This document shows positions 10,894 to 22,331 of a stretch of DNA of 64,000 bases, piece by piece. Under the pieces are notes generated by a model. The model saw only the letters and a program-made list of their open reading frames with translations, was not told the DNA's origin and did not search any database. Each line of letters begins with the position of its first letter. Position 1 is the stretch's first letter. Position numbers and translations under genes: made by a program. The stretch comes from Adiantum capillus-veneris (Eukaryota > Streptophyta > Polypodiopsida > Polypodiales > Pteridaceae), in assembly GCA_014529385.2 (NCBI GenBank), contig CM043945.1, positions 2,640,312 through 2,704,311 of the forward strand. The letters run 5' to 3'.

Positions 10894-12596
10894 TCACCGC
10901 ACAAATGCTTTGATGAAGTGATCTTCTTGGAAAGCTTGCATTGCCTCTCCAAGAAATAGGCCATAACTGCGTGCAGGATGTGTGTAGAGCTTCTTCACCA
11001 TTGAGTTCTTGGCCTCCATCTTCTCCGTTAAGCTCAATACACCCTTGCACTTCAAGCATTAGCAAAATCACACTCATATATATGATCCCATTGTCTAATG
11101 TTATTATACCCACCTTTCCAACTGTCACCAGTAGATGTGCATTCTCAACCACTACAAGAATGGCTTCTCTTGTGTTGGAATATATGGTTAGGCTATGGAA
11201 ACATTGCCCTTGGCCAATATGTCCACCAAACGACATGTCCTACAATGTTTCATTGGATATAATGTTAGATAAACATCCAAAAAACCAATACAATTACAAG
11301 AAAAGAATACTCACTCCGCAGGGCTGATGCATGCAAGTGCAACCTCGGACACTCCGAAGGGGGTCATTTTGCACCCCTTATCTCCCTAACCCACAATTAA
11401 AATACACTTTTAAAAGAAGTCCATGCCATTGTCTGGATTGGAAATGATAGTTATTATCAACCCCTTCCAAACAAAGAAGTTCTCCGTCTACTTAGAGCCA
11501 TGTCATAGCTTGTTTTGTACTCCACTTCCCTTGAAAGGTACTCTCTAGTTTCCTTAGCAAATAAGCATTTTTTACTGATACATTACATCAAAATCCTCCT
11601 ATAGTACGTAGCATAAAGACAATTTGATTTTTAAACAAAATATTGTCAAGTCATCCAATTCATGTGTATTATAAGTCACTCACCTTTCACATTAGCCGTG
11701 TTAGCAAAGGTATCAATAGTCTAAGACATCTTGAACGATTTATGGCCGTGCCATGAAGTGCCCTCTCAACGTTTTCCATGTCCTCCTCATTAAACATGTC
11801 CAACAAGGACAATGTGTCCGCAACATCACGAAGATGTCGTGGACAGTGGTGTAAAGCACGTGAACTCGTGTAACCCTAATTTTTTTAGTAACAATTTAGT
11901 GAACATTTAAAATTCAAGTTCGTTAGCAAAGATAATGTAAAGAACCTTACTTGTTGATCATGCAAAGTACTAATAGAAACTCTGCTAGCTAATGAGGGTC
12001 AAACTTCACTAGCGTGCACTCAATTTTTGGGGTTCAAAATTCATCTAACCGCTCATACAATGCCCAATATTTCCATGTGTGAAGTTGATAATTTCCATCT
12101 CACACAACAAACATTTTCTCTTCCACATGGTTGAGGTCAGGAAAGGGTTAAATTTGATCATTGAAGGTGGCAGACATCACCGACTCTCTCCCATAAATGC
12201 CACGCTTATCCAAAGGTACAAGATCTTGCCCAGGGAAAGCTTTGGACATGATAAAACGTGTCATTGTAGGTTGATAGCCTCTTCCAGCTACAGAAGTTGT
12301 GAATTCTACCACACAATCATTGTTCATTCTAATGGCTAGATTGGTTAAAAGATAACAAAGACAAACTCTTGACACGAGGTGATTGTATGGCACAATATGT
12401 GCATCAATCCACCTCGATAAATGTGAGCATCAACCACGGATCCAAAGAGATCACTTAATTGATCATTACCAGTATTTTGTGGCTCTATGGTCACCATTGT
12501 GATTGCGCCCATCAATGGAGCTACGTGTGCAACCGTCAGCATAGACCCAACAATTGCAGATGGCGTTGCTTGCGACAAACCACTTTCTTGAGTCAT
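10894..12596 (-). pseudogene. Decayed multi-exon gene, function unknown
   Basis: Four exon-like blocks on the minus strand are separated by stretches with good plant splice signals. Exon 1 is 12596-11951 (ATG at 12596, donor GTAAGG). Exon 2 is 11875-11684 (acceptor ATTAG, donor GTGAGT). Exon 3 is 11239-11114 (acceptor TTGTAG, donor GTGGGT). Exon 4 is 11043-10894 (acceptor GCAAG). The introns are 75, 444 and 70 bp, and the last has a branch-point-like TGCTAAT. Readable protein pieces include RGYQPTMTRFIMSKAFPGQD, DGNYQLHTWKYW and SYGLFLGEAMQAFQEDHF. Exon 1 contains a frameshift near 12400 and at least four in-frame stops, so I call it a pseudogene. The DGN(Y)-x-L-x-x-W pattern recalls ParB-like DGNHR proteins, but this is only a resemblance. 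Confidence 0.45.
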
Positions 12597-12700
12597 GTTG
12601 ATTTGAATTTCTTATTGACGGTCGACTCCTTTAGAAACCTTGTAAGAATTGGTTCTTTTTTTGCAATGAAAGTAAGAATGAGGGAGTGAGAATGTGCAAG

Positions 12701-12701
<1 letters not shown>

Positions 12702-12759
<58 letters not shown>
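12702..12759. repeat. (GA)n tract, 58 bp
   Basis: This GA run on the plus strand is CT on the minus strand. It lies between the TATA box at 13101 and the ATG at 12596, where it would form a pyrimidine-rich leader of the decayed gene. Purine-rich flanks continue to about 13080. Confidence 0.95.
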
Positions 12760-12762
<3 letters not shown>

Positions 12763-13100
12763 GTAGAAGGTGGGTGTGGAAGATAAAGGTAGAGAGGGAA
12801 GGGTGGGTGAAGGAGATGGCGAAAGAGGGAGAGAAAGGGTAGGTGAGAGAGACTAGAGAGGTAGAAGTAGAAATAGAGGGAGAGAATGGACATGTGAGAG
12901 AAAGAGTGATAAAGGGTGGGTGGATGGGAGGGATGGCAAGAGAGAATGGGAAGAAGGGAAGGAGGGAGAGGTAGAAGGGAATGGAAGGAGGGTGGGAGGG
13001 AGGAGTAGAGGGGAATGGAGGGGGGTTAGAGCGTGCAAGAGAGTGTGAGAGTGAGGGAGAGAGCCTCTTGAGAGAAAGTGGGAAATGGGGGTGGAAGCCC

Positions 13101-13110
13101 CCTTTTATAG
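13101..13110 (-). promoter_or_regulatory. TATA box for the minus-strand multi-exon gene
   Basis: The minus strand reads CTATAAAAGG in a GC-rich setting, about 505 bp upstream of the ATG at 12596. The spacing implies a long CT-rich leader or an unseen leader intron. The assignment is inferred from position and match. Confidence 0.45.
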
Positions 13111-13319
13111 GGGACGTTCCCCCTAATGGTTGGTTGACCATTGATCGAGCAAGGCAATCCACGTGGCTACGGGCTACGCTTGTGCAGTCCATGGGTCGGC
13201 CCTATGGCATGGCACGCGGGCGACACCCATCAAGGGGCAATCCATGTGGAAGGCATGCCCACATGGCATGCCACACAAAAGGAACCGTCCATAGATGGGT
13301 GCCGTCCGAGTGGACAACC

Positions 13320-13334
13320 GTGTGTGTGTGTGTT

Positions 13335-13403
<69 letters not shown>

Positions 13404-13428
13404 TGGAGGGGGGAGTGAGAGAGGAAGT

Positions 13429-13476
<48 letters not shown>
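13320..13476. repeat. (GT)n and two (GA)n tracts
   Basis: A GT tract (about 13320-13337) runs into GA repeats to about 13400. After a short unique spacer GA repeats resume at 13431-13476. Long frames here are repeat artefacts. Confidence 0.95.
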
Positions 13477-13480
<4 letters not shown>

Positions 13481-13689
13481 GAGTAGGGAGAGGGAGAGAA
13501 GAATATATAAATAAAGTAGAGAGAGAAACGCGTGGATTAGGGAGCGAGTGAGAGAGATAATTTTTATTTAAAAAATTAAAAAGTATTAATTTTTTGTTCA
13601 AATTTTATTATTTAATTAATTCTAATGACTACTTATTTTTACTTATTATATAAGCTTAATCTCTTTTAATTTCAAGAGGAACTTATGCT
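13477..13689. other. AT-rich spacer, no gene
   Basis: After the GA tract the sequence becomes strongly AT-rich up to the solo LTR. I see no feature in it. Confidence 0.5.
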
Positions 13690-15268
13690 ATAGTTGTAAT
13701 GGAATTGGCCTATTTAACTTGAGAGTAGCGGAAATTAATGAGAGTACTTTTGAGAAATGACTTTGTGAGCATAGCGGGTGAACATGATTGAAGATAGCAA
13801 CATAATCATAGCAATTAGTTAACTTGGCATGAACAATACTTTTGCAAGAGAGAGAATTTAGAGAACATGACAACAGTTGAGGACTGGATTTATGTGGAGC
13901 CGGTCCCCCCTCCAATAGGCATTTGTATTATGATTTCTCCCATTAAGAGAGACTTGTTACAATACAATCTTTGTGTTCCTTGTGACCTAGGTGATGCAAT
14001 GAAGATGGAAAGCTTCGTGCATCACAAGCATAACATAAACTTGAAGAAAGCTTTAACTATCCCAAGCCTCAGTCCCAAGACCTCAAACACCTTTGAAGGT
14101 GGAGAGAGCTAGCAGGGAATGAGGGTAGGGAAGAGGAAGAAGAAACATTTCATAGGAGAAAGAATTAACTCCTCACTTATCATAACTCTTCTTGCTAGCA
14201 TACATAATAGCATAGTAATGAAGAAGAAGGAGATGGCAAGCTTAAGCATTGAAGCATGGCTCTTGGTTGGATTTGCACTATATAGCCAAGAGTGTTGGTG
14301 TAGGCTCTCAACTTCTCAAGGAGCTTGGACAAGGAGATGGAGCTCTTGCACTTTGCATAGCACACAATGAGAGTGTTTGTGAGTGTGTGTGGGTGAGTAT
14401 ACCCCCTAAGCAACCCCCTAGCTTGCTTGGGTCGACCCCCCCTTGTAGCTCATGCTTGAAGCTCATTGGACCCCTCCAGGCCTAGTCAATCACAAGCAAG
14501 AGGCATTACAAGCAACAAGGGTAGCCTTGAGACAAGTGTCCCCCTTTCCCTTTTGAGAGAGAGAACTTGATAAATGCAAAATCAATTAATTAAATCTCCT
14601 AAATTATCATTGGACCCCTTGGGTGGCCAACCAATAGGATTCAGGCACACCATGGGGGCAACACGAGGAGGAACTTGACAAGTGTCCCTTTTGCTTTCTT
14701 TGAACAATGCATGCCTTGTGTGAGTGTGTGGTTGTTCTCTCTCATCTCCCCTCTTGTAGGGCTCTCCCCCTCCTTGTAGGGATTGAATTTTGACCTTTTG
14801 ACACCTCAAGACCCTCATACATAGGCCCAGTTCCCACCACAAACTTGGCCCTTAAGCACTTTAAGCTTGGGTTGGGTTCTCACGTCAAGTGCAGCCCTAG
14901 CATCTCACGCATGACAAGCACCTCAAGCATCTCAATCATCAAGCACCTCAAGCATCTCAAGCACCTCAATCCTCAAGCACCTCAAGCACTTTAAGCCTGG
15001 GTCGGGTTCCCACCTCAAGCTTACCTTAGGTCAAAGGACTTTTACACTAACTATTGGAGGTCTTCAATGCAGCTAACCCTAAGGTCTTATGCTCCATTGG
15101 TTAGCTTTTCTCTTTGATAGTCCATCTCTCATTTGGGCCCCTTTACCATTGGCCCCGTGTTGAGATCCATCTATAAGCACGTCTCAATACCTTAACCCTA
15201 ATTAAGTGATCAGTTTAATATGAGAAAATCATTTGGGTTGGTTAGATATTAGTTTTAATGACAATAGT
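13690..15268 (-). mobile_element. Solo LTR B of the M1 family with 5-bp target duplication
   Basis: The 1569-bp LTR runs from TGTAATGG at 13695 to AATGACA at 15263 and aligns over nearly its whole length with LTR A. It is bordered by identical 5-mers, atagt at 13690-13694 and atagt at 15264-15268. There is no element body on either side, so it is best explained as a solo LTR left by recombination between two LTRs. It lacks the CT tract of LTR A. It has a stretch rich in CAAGCACCTCAAGC-type words near 14920-15000. Confidence 0.9.
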
Positions 15269-15439
15269 ACTCTCTATTTACTAAACAACTTTTTGCTAAA
15301 CATTCTCTCTTATGGCTTGTACTCTCAACTTCCCTGCTTTCATTCAATCTTTTCCATTTTCTGATGGGAAAGTTATTATACTTGAAATTTTCTTGATTGA
15401 TCAAGCTTCTCCTCTCAACTTTATATTCTCTAAATGCTA

Positions 15440-17641
15440 TTATTGATATTGGAACATAGCAAATATATGTGCCTCTGGAGCATATAGTCAATCATCTTGG
15501 AGAAGGTGGGTACGTTTTGGAGGAGCACTTGTTTGGTGTTTACAAAGTTAACATCGCAGAGCCATCATCTCCTAAGTGCCTTTTTGCCAGCACCCCTTTA
15601 GTTTGTGAACTAAGCATGGCAAAATTCATTGATTTAAGCACCCCCAATGGGAAACATGTGTCGGCCCAAGATTGTTTGCAAGCTTCATTATTCACAACAT
15701 GTGAAACTAGTTTTGTGGATATTTTGAGGTCCTCATCAAATAAGAACACCTTAACAAAGATCATATCCAAAATTGATAGATATTCCCAACACTTACAATG
15801 GCAATGTCATTTTGTTGTTCCCATCGACCAAGGGAGAAGTTCATGCAATGGACTCAATGGAACATCGATATGCCCCTCATCTCTTCACAAAGCCACAAAC
15901 TTCAAACATAGTCTTCTCTAGGGTTGCACAACAAAGCCAATGTGTTGGTTCTTTGAAATGCATCAATGAGGTTTGCCCCAAACTTCCAAACTATGGGTAT
16001 ATTAATTTTGCACATTTCGCGGTAGTTTATTGAGAGCACCGACACTCGACAAGGTGTGTGACACTTCATCAGGCAAAGTAGCATGCCACTTTTGTTCCAA
16101 TGTTGCGCATTGGAACTTGTGAATTTTTTGTGTATTATGTGATGGCATCGGATGAGACATGCAGTAGGTTGTTAATTCGTTGAGGCATGCACTCCCACAA
16201 AATTCACGATGGCGCATCAAAATCTCTCACAGAAAAAACCAAGAAAATGGTGTAACGAGTACTTGTTGTTGACAAGTGGGCACTAAGAAAGTCCAAGTGT
16301 GTGTGGCAAAAGAAATAGTTTCGATGATTATTCTTCAATCCAATGATACATGCCGGGTCCCTTGGTGCAAGACAACTAGCAAGTAAGTGTAGTAGTTTTT
16401 TTTTTCAAAATGTAATTTATGTTATGTAGAAGCAATATGTTTGTAATGCTCCTTTCATTGAATTTATCCATTAGGTTTTGACAATTTGATTCTTCAATGC
16501 ATAGTGGCCCCAACTAAAGAATCATTTGGTATCGCGATGCACTTCTGAAGTTGAAAAGAGATTGCACTTATGACGTCTTGCAAGGTATCCAACTTTTAGG
16601 GCTGGGTAAGGAAGAGGAGAAGTGCTTTGTTTTCAAAATGTCCGCAGTGGGTCCATCATCAGGCATCGATTTCGTGAACCACATGAGGTGAAATAGAACA
16701 AGAGAGCTATAGTGCGCTAGGGTCCAATTTGATCACACTAGATGGGTCACATATTGGGTAACAATGGCATGCCATGTATATGATCCAAGGCATGTTTTTT
16801 TAATACTATGTGTTACTACATATTGCATTGTTTTGCAAGAAATTGATTTTTATTCCTTTGTGGGATAGCATGTAAGACTTGCTCACTATATCCACATGCG
16901 AAATTAAGGAAAAGGACGTGGACTCACAATGCCTCTTTGGGGAATTTCTCAATGACACATTAGTCAAACATGGGTGTGAACACACAAATTTCTTTTGATT
17001 CATGGCAAATGAAGCGTAAGAAAATTGGGATGCAATGCGCCATGTGTTCAATGGTGGTAAGGAAAATGTGATAAAGTGTCGAGATCATTCCTACCTATTT
17101 CATTGGAAGCAAAGCACGAATCAATACACGATGAAGTGCATAGTAGCATTGTCACAAGCACACACATAGAAATGTGTGAAAAGTGGGGACAAGCACCATC
17201 CAAGGAGGCAGTTGTCGTCAAAGATCGATTGATACAACAATGGTGGAAACTACCTTTGATAAATGGATTCATGGCTAAGCTGGTGGAAGGTGTGCATTGC
17301 CCATTGGGATAGCATCATGACATCCATTAAAAATAGCATGGACACTCACAAATCTTGCTAAAAGAAAACATGGGAGTTGGCTGGCACGAGAGGGATTCAA
17401 AAGGCGGATATCATTGTACAATGCATACATCACCGACCTAGCTAATGCACTTTTGTACAACACAAAAGCTATTTCATGCTTACAGGGAAAACATTTAGGA
17501 AAGGGCCTGTCCTTACAAAGGCTTGCCGAGCGGCTTAGTAATCGACCATCTTATGTTACACACCTTGTGAATGAAGCTACCAAGGGAACACCGTGCTACA
17601 AGGTTCCCTTGACTCTAATGGGCAACAAGGAAACTTCTTGA
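15440..17641 (+). pseudogene. Zinc-finger transposase-like remnant, N-terminal and middle parts
   Basis: Several overlapping plus-strand reading segments contain protein-like sequence broken by stops. A cysteine cluster CVGSLKCINEVCPKL starts at 15941 and resembles the N-terminal zinc-binding region of some Mutator-like or FAR1-like proteins. Later pieces include FHWKQS near 17095 and the clean 75-residue piece at 17414-17641 (AKRKHGSWLAREGFKRRI leads into it). A SWIM-type motif occurs further right at 20538-20601. Together they suggest a transposase-derived protein, but I could not identify the DDE residues. Confidence 0.35.
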
Positions 17642-18420
17642 AAGAAGAGGTTGCCAACAATGGGGATTAATATTGAGGATGAGTCAACTCATTGACAAGA
17701 GTATAATTCAATCACAAAGGACCGTCGGCCAGGTGGGCCAAGGAAGATAAATTTTTACAAGTGAAGGGATGTCAAACACACCTCTTAAGAGGAAAGAAGG
17801 GGAGGGTTTATGGTGAAGGAAATCAAAATCAATGAAGAAATGTGGGCTATTCGACACACCTACAAAGGTCCCATACACCGAGCAAAATTTTTCAAGCAAA
17901 GAAGAAACCGAGCAAGATCAAGCAATTTAAGACAACGAACAAGATTTTTTGAGCAAACCCAAGTCTAAAAAAGGTAAACTATGTAATTATTATATTGAAA
18001 GAAATATCACCCCCCCTTCCCCCCCTTCACCAGCTTGCGCTCCCCCACCTGTTTGCGCACCCCCTCTTCGCCTCCACAGACAACCGTAATCTATGATGTC
18101 CAATCCTTTGCATGGAATTCCTAAAACCCCTCCGCCTCACAACGAGGCTCCGATAGCCTTGATTCCCTCACCATAGGTTGTAGCCAATTCCCCCCTATAC
18201 CAAGATTCCATGCATGTTATTTGTGTTTACGCCAATATCTTCTGTCGACAAAACCCTACTCAATGAATCCTGCATATGTCCCCCAAGCTCAATCAATGAT
18301 GTTACTATATTGTCTTTGCACCCAGGCTCAAGCTTGAAGTAGGAGCCACAAAAGTTTTTTGAGTTGCTTTAGTAGAGGGTATCTCAAAATATACCCTCTA
18401 AAAATTGAAGTAAAAGATGT

Positions 18421-18422
<2 letters not shown>
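17642..18422. other. Intergenic stretch with pyrimidine-rich patches
   Basis: No domain is recognised. A C-rich patch lies at about 18007-18070. No LTR end was seen. Confidence 0.4.
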
Positions 18423-18480
<58 letters not shown>

Positions 18481-18618
18481 CTAGAAAGAGAGGTGCAACC
18501 AAATCGAACAAAAAAGAGAGAGACTCCAGAGACCTTTGGGTCTACGATGTGTCAAGATTGGGCGCAAGGACAAAGAGAGATATGTCGCGTGTTTCTCTCT
18601 CTCTCTCTCTCTCTCTCA
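18423..18618. repeat. (GA)n tract and a smaller (TC)n tract
   Basis: GA repeats occupy about 18423-18476 and TC repeats about 18595-18618, opposite in sense and separated by about 120 bp of mixed sequence. The RNA could fold as a GA:CU stem. Confidence 0.9.
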
Positions 18619-19072
18619 TGATCATCTGAAGGGCTCGAGTGAAGGCGCCCATTTTTATATTCGTGCCAAGATAGAGAGATAGGAGGCTTCCTTGTTGTGT
18701 CCTTCCACGTAGGGATACCACGGGAGAGACAAAGAAATGATAGGCTGGATGTCTTCTTGTGAGGAAGTGTGTGCGTGTTGATGTCCTTGCAAGAGCTGAA
18801 TAGGGAGATGGCAATCACAGAGAGGGGAGAGTAGAGAGTAGATGGCACATAGAAAGAGAGAGCCATTCCATTCTCCTTCAGCCAGTAGCAAGGGCCAAGG
18901 TCGAGAGGTGCATGGACATCATAGGCGGGCCCAGAGAGAGTCAGGGCGGGGAAACGCAGAGAGTGGTCTTTTGAATTCTAGGATTCCAAAGAGGAGCACA
19001 TGCCGGTGTGTGCTCATAGGTGTGCCCACTTTTTTTTACATGCTTCATTAGCAAAGTATAGGCACATGCAAC

Positions 19073-19094
19073 ACACACACACACACACACACAC
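19073..19094. repeat. (CA)n microsatellite
   Basis: About eleven CA units lie 66 bp upstream of the first ATG of the LHCB6-like sequence. Confidence 0.9.
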
Positions 19095-19159
19095 AAAAGT
19101 TTGATTGCAAGTGAAAGAGTGAGGAAAGCTAGCTGGCAAGCTTGCTTCTATGTGTAGCT

Positions 19160-19894
19160 ATGGTGGCCGTTGTAGCAAGCTCTTCATCCATCTCTTCTTT
19201 GCACAATGTTGCCATGTGCATGCCCTCTTCATCAACAACTTCTCCTTGGAGTCCTGTCCCTCCCTCTCCTTCACCCCTTTCAATGGATCTCACCTTATAA
19301 GTATGGCCAACAAGAAGGTCTCTGCTCGACCCTCCTCCGGTAAGAAGTTGTGGCTTCCTAGGGTTAAGGGAGGTGGCAACCTTGTCAATCTTGAATGGCT
19401 TGATAGATCACCTCTCGTCGCTAACTATGGATTTGATCCCCTCCGACTTGAAAGGATACATATGCTAGGGGTCATGGTAATCTTTGTGGGGCAAGCATGG
19501 AATGGAGTCCCCTGGTTCCAAGTTGGATCTCAAACTAGAGCAGTTTCTCCATTCTCTTTTGGAATGTTGTTGGGTACTCAATTGTTGTTGATGCAATGGG
19601 TTGAGAGCAAGAGACAAGTTGACTTCTTTGACACTGGTTCCCAATATGTTGAGGGGGCTACCCCTTGGTCTTACACATCATTTTTTTTTTGCAAATGTCA
19701 TAGGTCTCCAAGGATACCCCGGTGGCAAGTTCTTTGACCCTCTTGTGTTTGCTAGTGAATTGAAGAATGGAAAGCACATTTGTGACTACTCTAAGTTGGA
19801 GAGGTTACAACTAGTAGAGATCAAGCATGCTCACTTTGCCATGGTCTCTATGCTCGCCTTACCACATAGCACAACATGGGTCCATTCCATTTAG
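19160..19894 (+). pseudogene. LHCB6: LHCB6 (CP24, photosystem II antenna) pseudogene
   Basis: CP24 is a thylakoid chlorophyll a/b protein linking trimeric LHCII to the photosystem II core. The sequence reads [18 protein letters not shown] near 19370, [19 protein letters not shown] near 19480, [20 protein letters not shown] near 19550 and, after a frame change, [11 protein letters not shown] and [13 protein letters not shown]. This is the CP24 order. A serine-rich transit-peptide-like start (ATG 19160) is in another frame. About a dozen residues plus the first helix arginine (the usual ELIHGRWAM region) are missing, shrunk to [10 protein letters not shown]10 run at 19681-19690 has one base too many. 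The last helix has EIKHAHFAM, with His where the chlorophyll-ligand Arg belongs, and the C-terminus is unlike CP24. No introns interrupt the copy, which suggests a retrocopy or captured fragment. Confidence 0.85.
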
Positions 19895-20437
19895 ATCTTT
19901 GCTCCGGTTTTATCTTGCTCAAAAAATCTCGCTCGGGCTACGATAAGACTCGCAACAAAGTGACTTGTAGTGAAATGCCTAGCGAGGAGAGAAGGTGTGG
20001 CAGGTTCATTGCAAGTTCTAGTGTGGGAGCTCCTTCTCCCTCTTTCAAAGTATATCGCAAACATTCAAAGGAAATGGTTTGTCAATGCTTTTGGTTTTGT
20101 CTCGAGCACATTTTGAATCGTCATATTTTAATATAAATATTGACACACAACATGGGGCAGTACTGACTATTTGGCCAATGAAATTTGGCAAAAACCTTTC
20201 TCTGGAGGAGACACAAAAATTGTATGATGTGGGCATCGAGTGGAACAAGCTATAGGGGAGTGTGCTCTAGATATTTTGGGGACTCTGAGTGCCAATGAGA
20301 ATGCGATGGGGTCATCACATAATCCCATGCAGAACTGTCCTTCCGACACTTGAGATGGGGTGCGAACAAAGTACTGTAGCACAATCTCATTGGAGGGAAG
20401 TCACAAAATTGCTTCGTCTCTAGCTTTGAAAGCAAGG
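19895..20437. other. Unassigned sequence between the LHCB6 copy and the SWIM remnant
   Basis: Short reading frames only. It may belong to the same transposase-like unit as the flanking fragments, but no motif proves it. Confidence 0.3.
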
Positions 20438-20650
20438 GTGGCAAAAGATTTTTTCAGAGTGAAAAGTGAACAAAGTTTTCAAGGTTGAATCACATGGAGA
20501 ACCTAATCATGTGGCTCAAATTTGCAAAGATCCAACTTGTACATGCCCGGATTTTCAAAATCGTTTTGCACACAAGAGAACGGTATCTTGCATGTAAGCA
20601 CATCTACTTCAATTGTGTGTCTTAAGCTTAAGCCAGAGCGGGAATATGTT
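20438..20650 (+). pseudogene. SWIM zinc-finger fragment
   Basis: The plus strand reads DPTCTCPDFQ with the C-x-C pair at 20538-20546. After a one-base frame change it reads CKHIYF at 20593-20601, giving the C-x-C...C-x-H layout of SWIM fingers. Such fingers sit at the C-terminal side of Mutator-like and FAR1-family transposases. It could be the tail of the remnant at 15.4-17.6 kb, with the LHCB6 copy between the two parts. Confidence 0.45.
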
Positions 20651-20989
20651 TATCCACCAACCAATTATTGGTGATGTCCAAGTCTTCAATACACTCAACA
20701 AAGAGTTACCTCTTTGTTATCGCTCCTCAATGTCTTTGCCATGTTAGAATTCCATCCATGAAGGTTTTTTGAATATGTGTTTTTTGTTTGGCTCACTTGT
20801 ACAAAGCATTGTTTAGAAATATTTATTTTACATAGTGTGGTAAGGAATGAGACTATTGAGGTGTCAAATCAATCATCTATTCAATTAAATATTAATTTAA
20901 TAGCCTCTCAAATGCTATAAAATAGCTTTGTTTTCATATCTTCTTTTGTTCACCACTTAAAAACTAACGTTGTGCACTACTCCCTCTCC

Positions 20990-21199
20990 ATAATGTCTGA
21001 GGATCTTGAGATGTCCATCAAATCTGCTTGGGATGCCTTGGAGGCCATCCCAAACGGAGAAGCAATATATGGAAAGCAATGGTTCAAGGAGGCTGTCAAT
21101 ACAACAGTGGAAATGTATGGCCTTTATCGAATGCGTACGGAGCTCAAAATGCGCTCGTTGCAAAGCTTAAACAAAAAGGGTAAATTCTCCATCACTTAG
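20990..21199 (+). CDS. Hypothetical short reading frame
   Basis: A frame of about 65 residues starts MSEDLEMSIKSAWDALEA. It has a varied, protein-like composition rather than low complexity. I do not recognise it. A possible splice donor (GGGTAAAT) lies near 21178, so it may be an exon or a transposase fragment. It follows the SWIM remnant on the same strand. Confidence 0.2.
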   Translation: MMSEDLEMSIKSAWDALEAIPNGEAIYGKQWFKEAVNTTVEMYGLYRMRTELKMRSLQSLNKKGKFSIT

Positions 21200-21557
21200 T
21201 GGAAGACAATTGGAATCATCATAGAGACGAATGAAGAGAAACTAAAGGAGTAGATAGGGTGCGTGGTGAATAATTTCTTGCCCGTATAAGAGAGCATCAC
21301 TACTAAACAAGGGCTTTTGAGCGATTGGGGGCAACATATATAGTGATGTCCTATGTACTACATTGATATGAAATTTAATGTTTCCTATGAAAAATGAATG
21401 TTCATCTTTTTGATATTTTGATCAAATTGTACAATGGGTAAGGCATGGAGTGTTTTGAAAGAATTGAAAAGTTTGGATATGTCTCATAAGATCTATTTTT
21501 ATTTTATCCAAGGTATGTCCACATGCTTTATTGTCTCTCTGTCTATCCCATTTTCTC

Positions 21558-21779
21558 TCAATGAAGAGGGTGAAAGAGAGTGAGATATGCATGAAAAAAG
21601 ATGCGATAGGTCTTTGTGAAATGCATTCCCTCTTCTCCCATCCTCCTCTCTCTAATTATCTCTAAAATCATTTTGGAATCTACTCGCATGATTCCAAATG
21701 AAGAGGGTGAAAGTGAGTGGGATACACATGGAAACAACTCAGATAGGTCTTTGTGGAATGCATTCTCTCTCCTCCCATC

Positions 21780-21834
<55 letters not shown>

Positions 21835-21840
21835 CTCTCT
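21558..21840. repeat. Tandem duplication of about 140 bp ending in a (CT)n tract
   Basis: The block with AATGAAGAGGGTGAAAG, GATAGGTCTTTGTG and ATGCATTC occurs at about 21558-21655 and again at about 21697-21785. The second copy runs into a CT tract at 21782-21840. Confidence 0.8.
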
Positions 21841-21849
21841 CACCCTTTT

Positions 21850-22330
21850 GGAATCCGTTTATCAGATTCCAAAACGTGTTTGCTAGAAAATGCTCGCCAA
21901 AAAAGAATCCCCATCGACAAGACACTTTCACAAAAAGTTTAGAAGAGGTATTTTTATGTGTTCCAACACCTTCAAAAAGTCTAAAAATTGGTCATTCATT
22001 TAGTTACCTCTTGATTGTGGTAACTCGTTAAAAATACAAGTGAGTTATGAATCGAGTCTACACACTATTGCATCCATCTGAATTTAGATATAAGCCATTT
22101 TAGAAAACGTTTACAAAGGGACAACAATGTAGACGACCAATATTTTGTTGTTGGTTTCATTGATCCTCCTACTGAACCGTATGAAGATGCACAATATCTT
22201 GACTATCATGGTATTGATCAAGTGGATAGCTGGACCTGAGGGAGATGCCACTCTGGAATACATTACTGTCTTCAAGAAACTTTTCCACTTTTGTTTTTGA
22301 TGACGAAAATGCTTCTCCATGGGGAAAGTA
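21850..22330. other. Unassigned, one short protein-like stretch
   Basis: A plus-strand stretch near 22115-22230 reads protein-like (YFVVGFIDPPTEPYEDAQY) but stops soon after. I do not recognise it. No other feature is seen. Confidence 0.25.
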
Positions 22331-22331
22331 A

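Noticed and set aside
12612-13601. Long minus-strand frames rich in Ser-Leu and plus-strand frames rich in Arg-Glu
   Set aside because: They are translations of (GA)n/(CT)n tracts and their purine-rich flanks, with no domain or codon structure of their own.
9690-15268. The plus-strand Ty3 fragment at 9.7 kb and LTR B belonging to one element
   Set aside because: The LTR orientation (M1-like, sense on minus) is opposite to the plus-strand coding fragment, and LTR B has its own perfect target duplication.
18417-18891. Several frames on both strands around the GA and TC tracts
   Set aside because: Low complexity and mutually overlapping; none has a recognisable domain.
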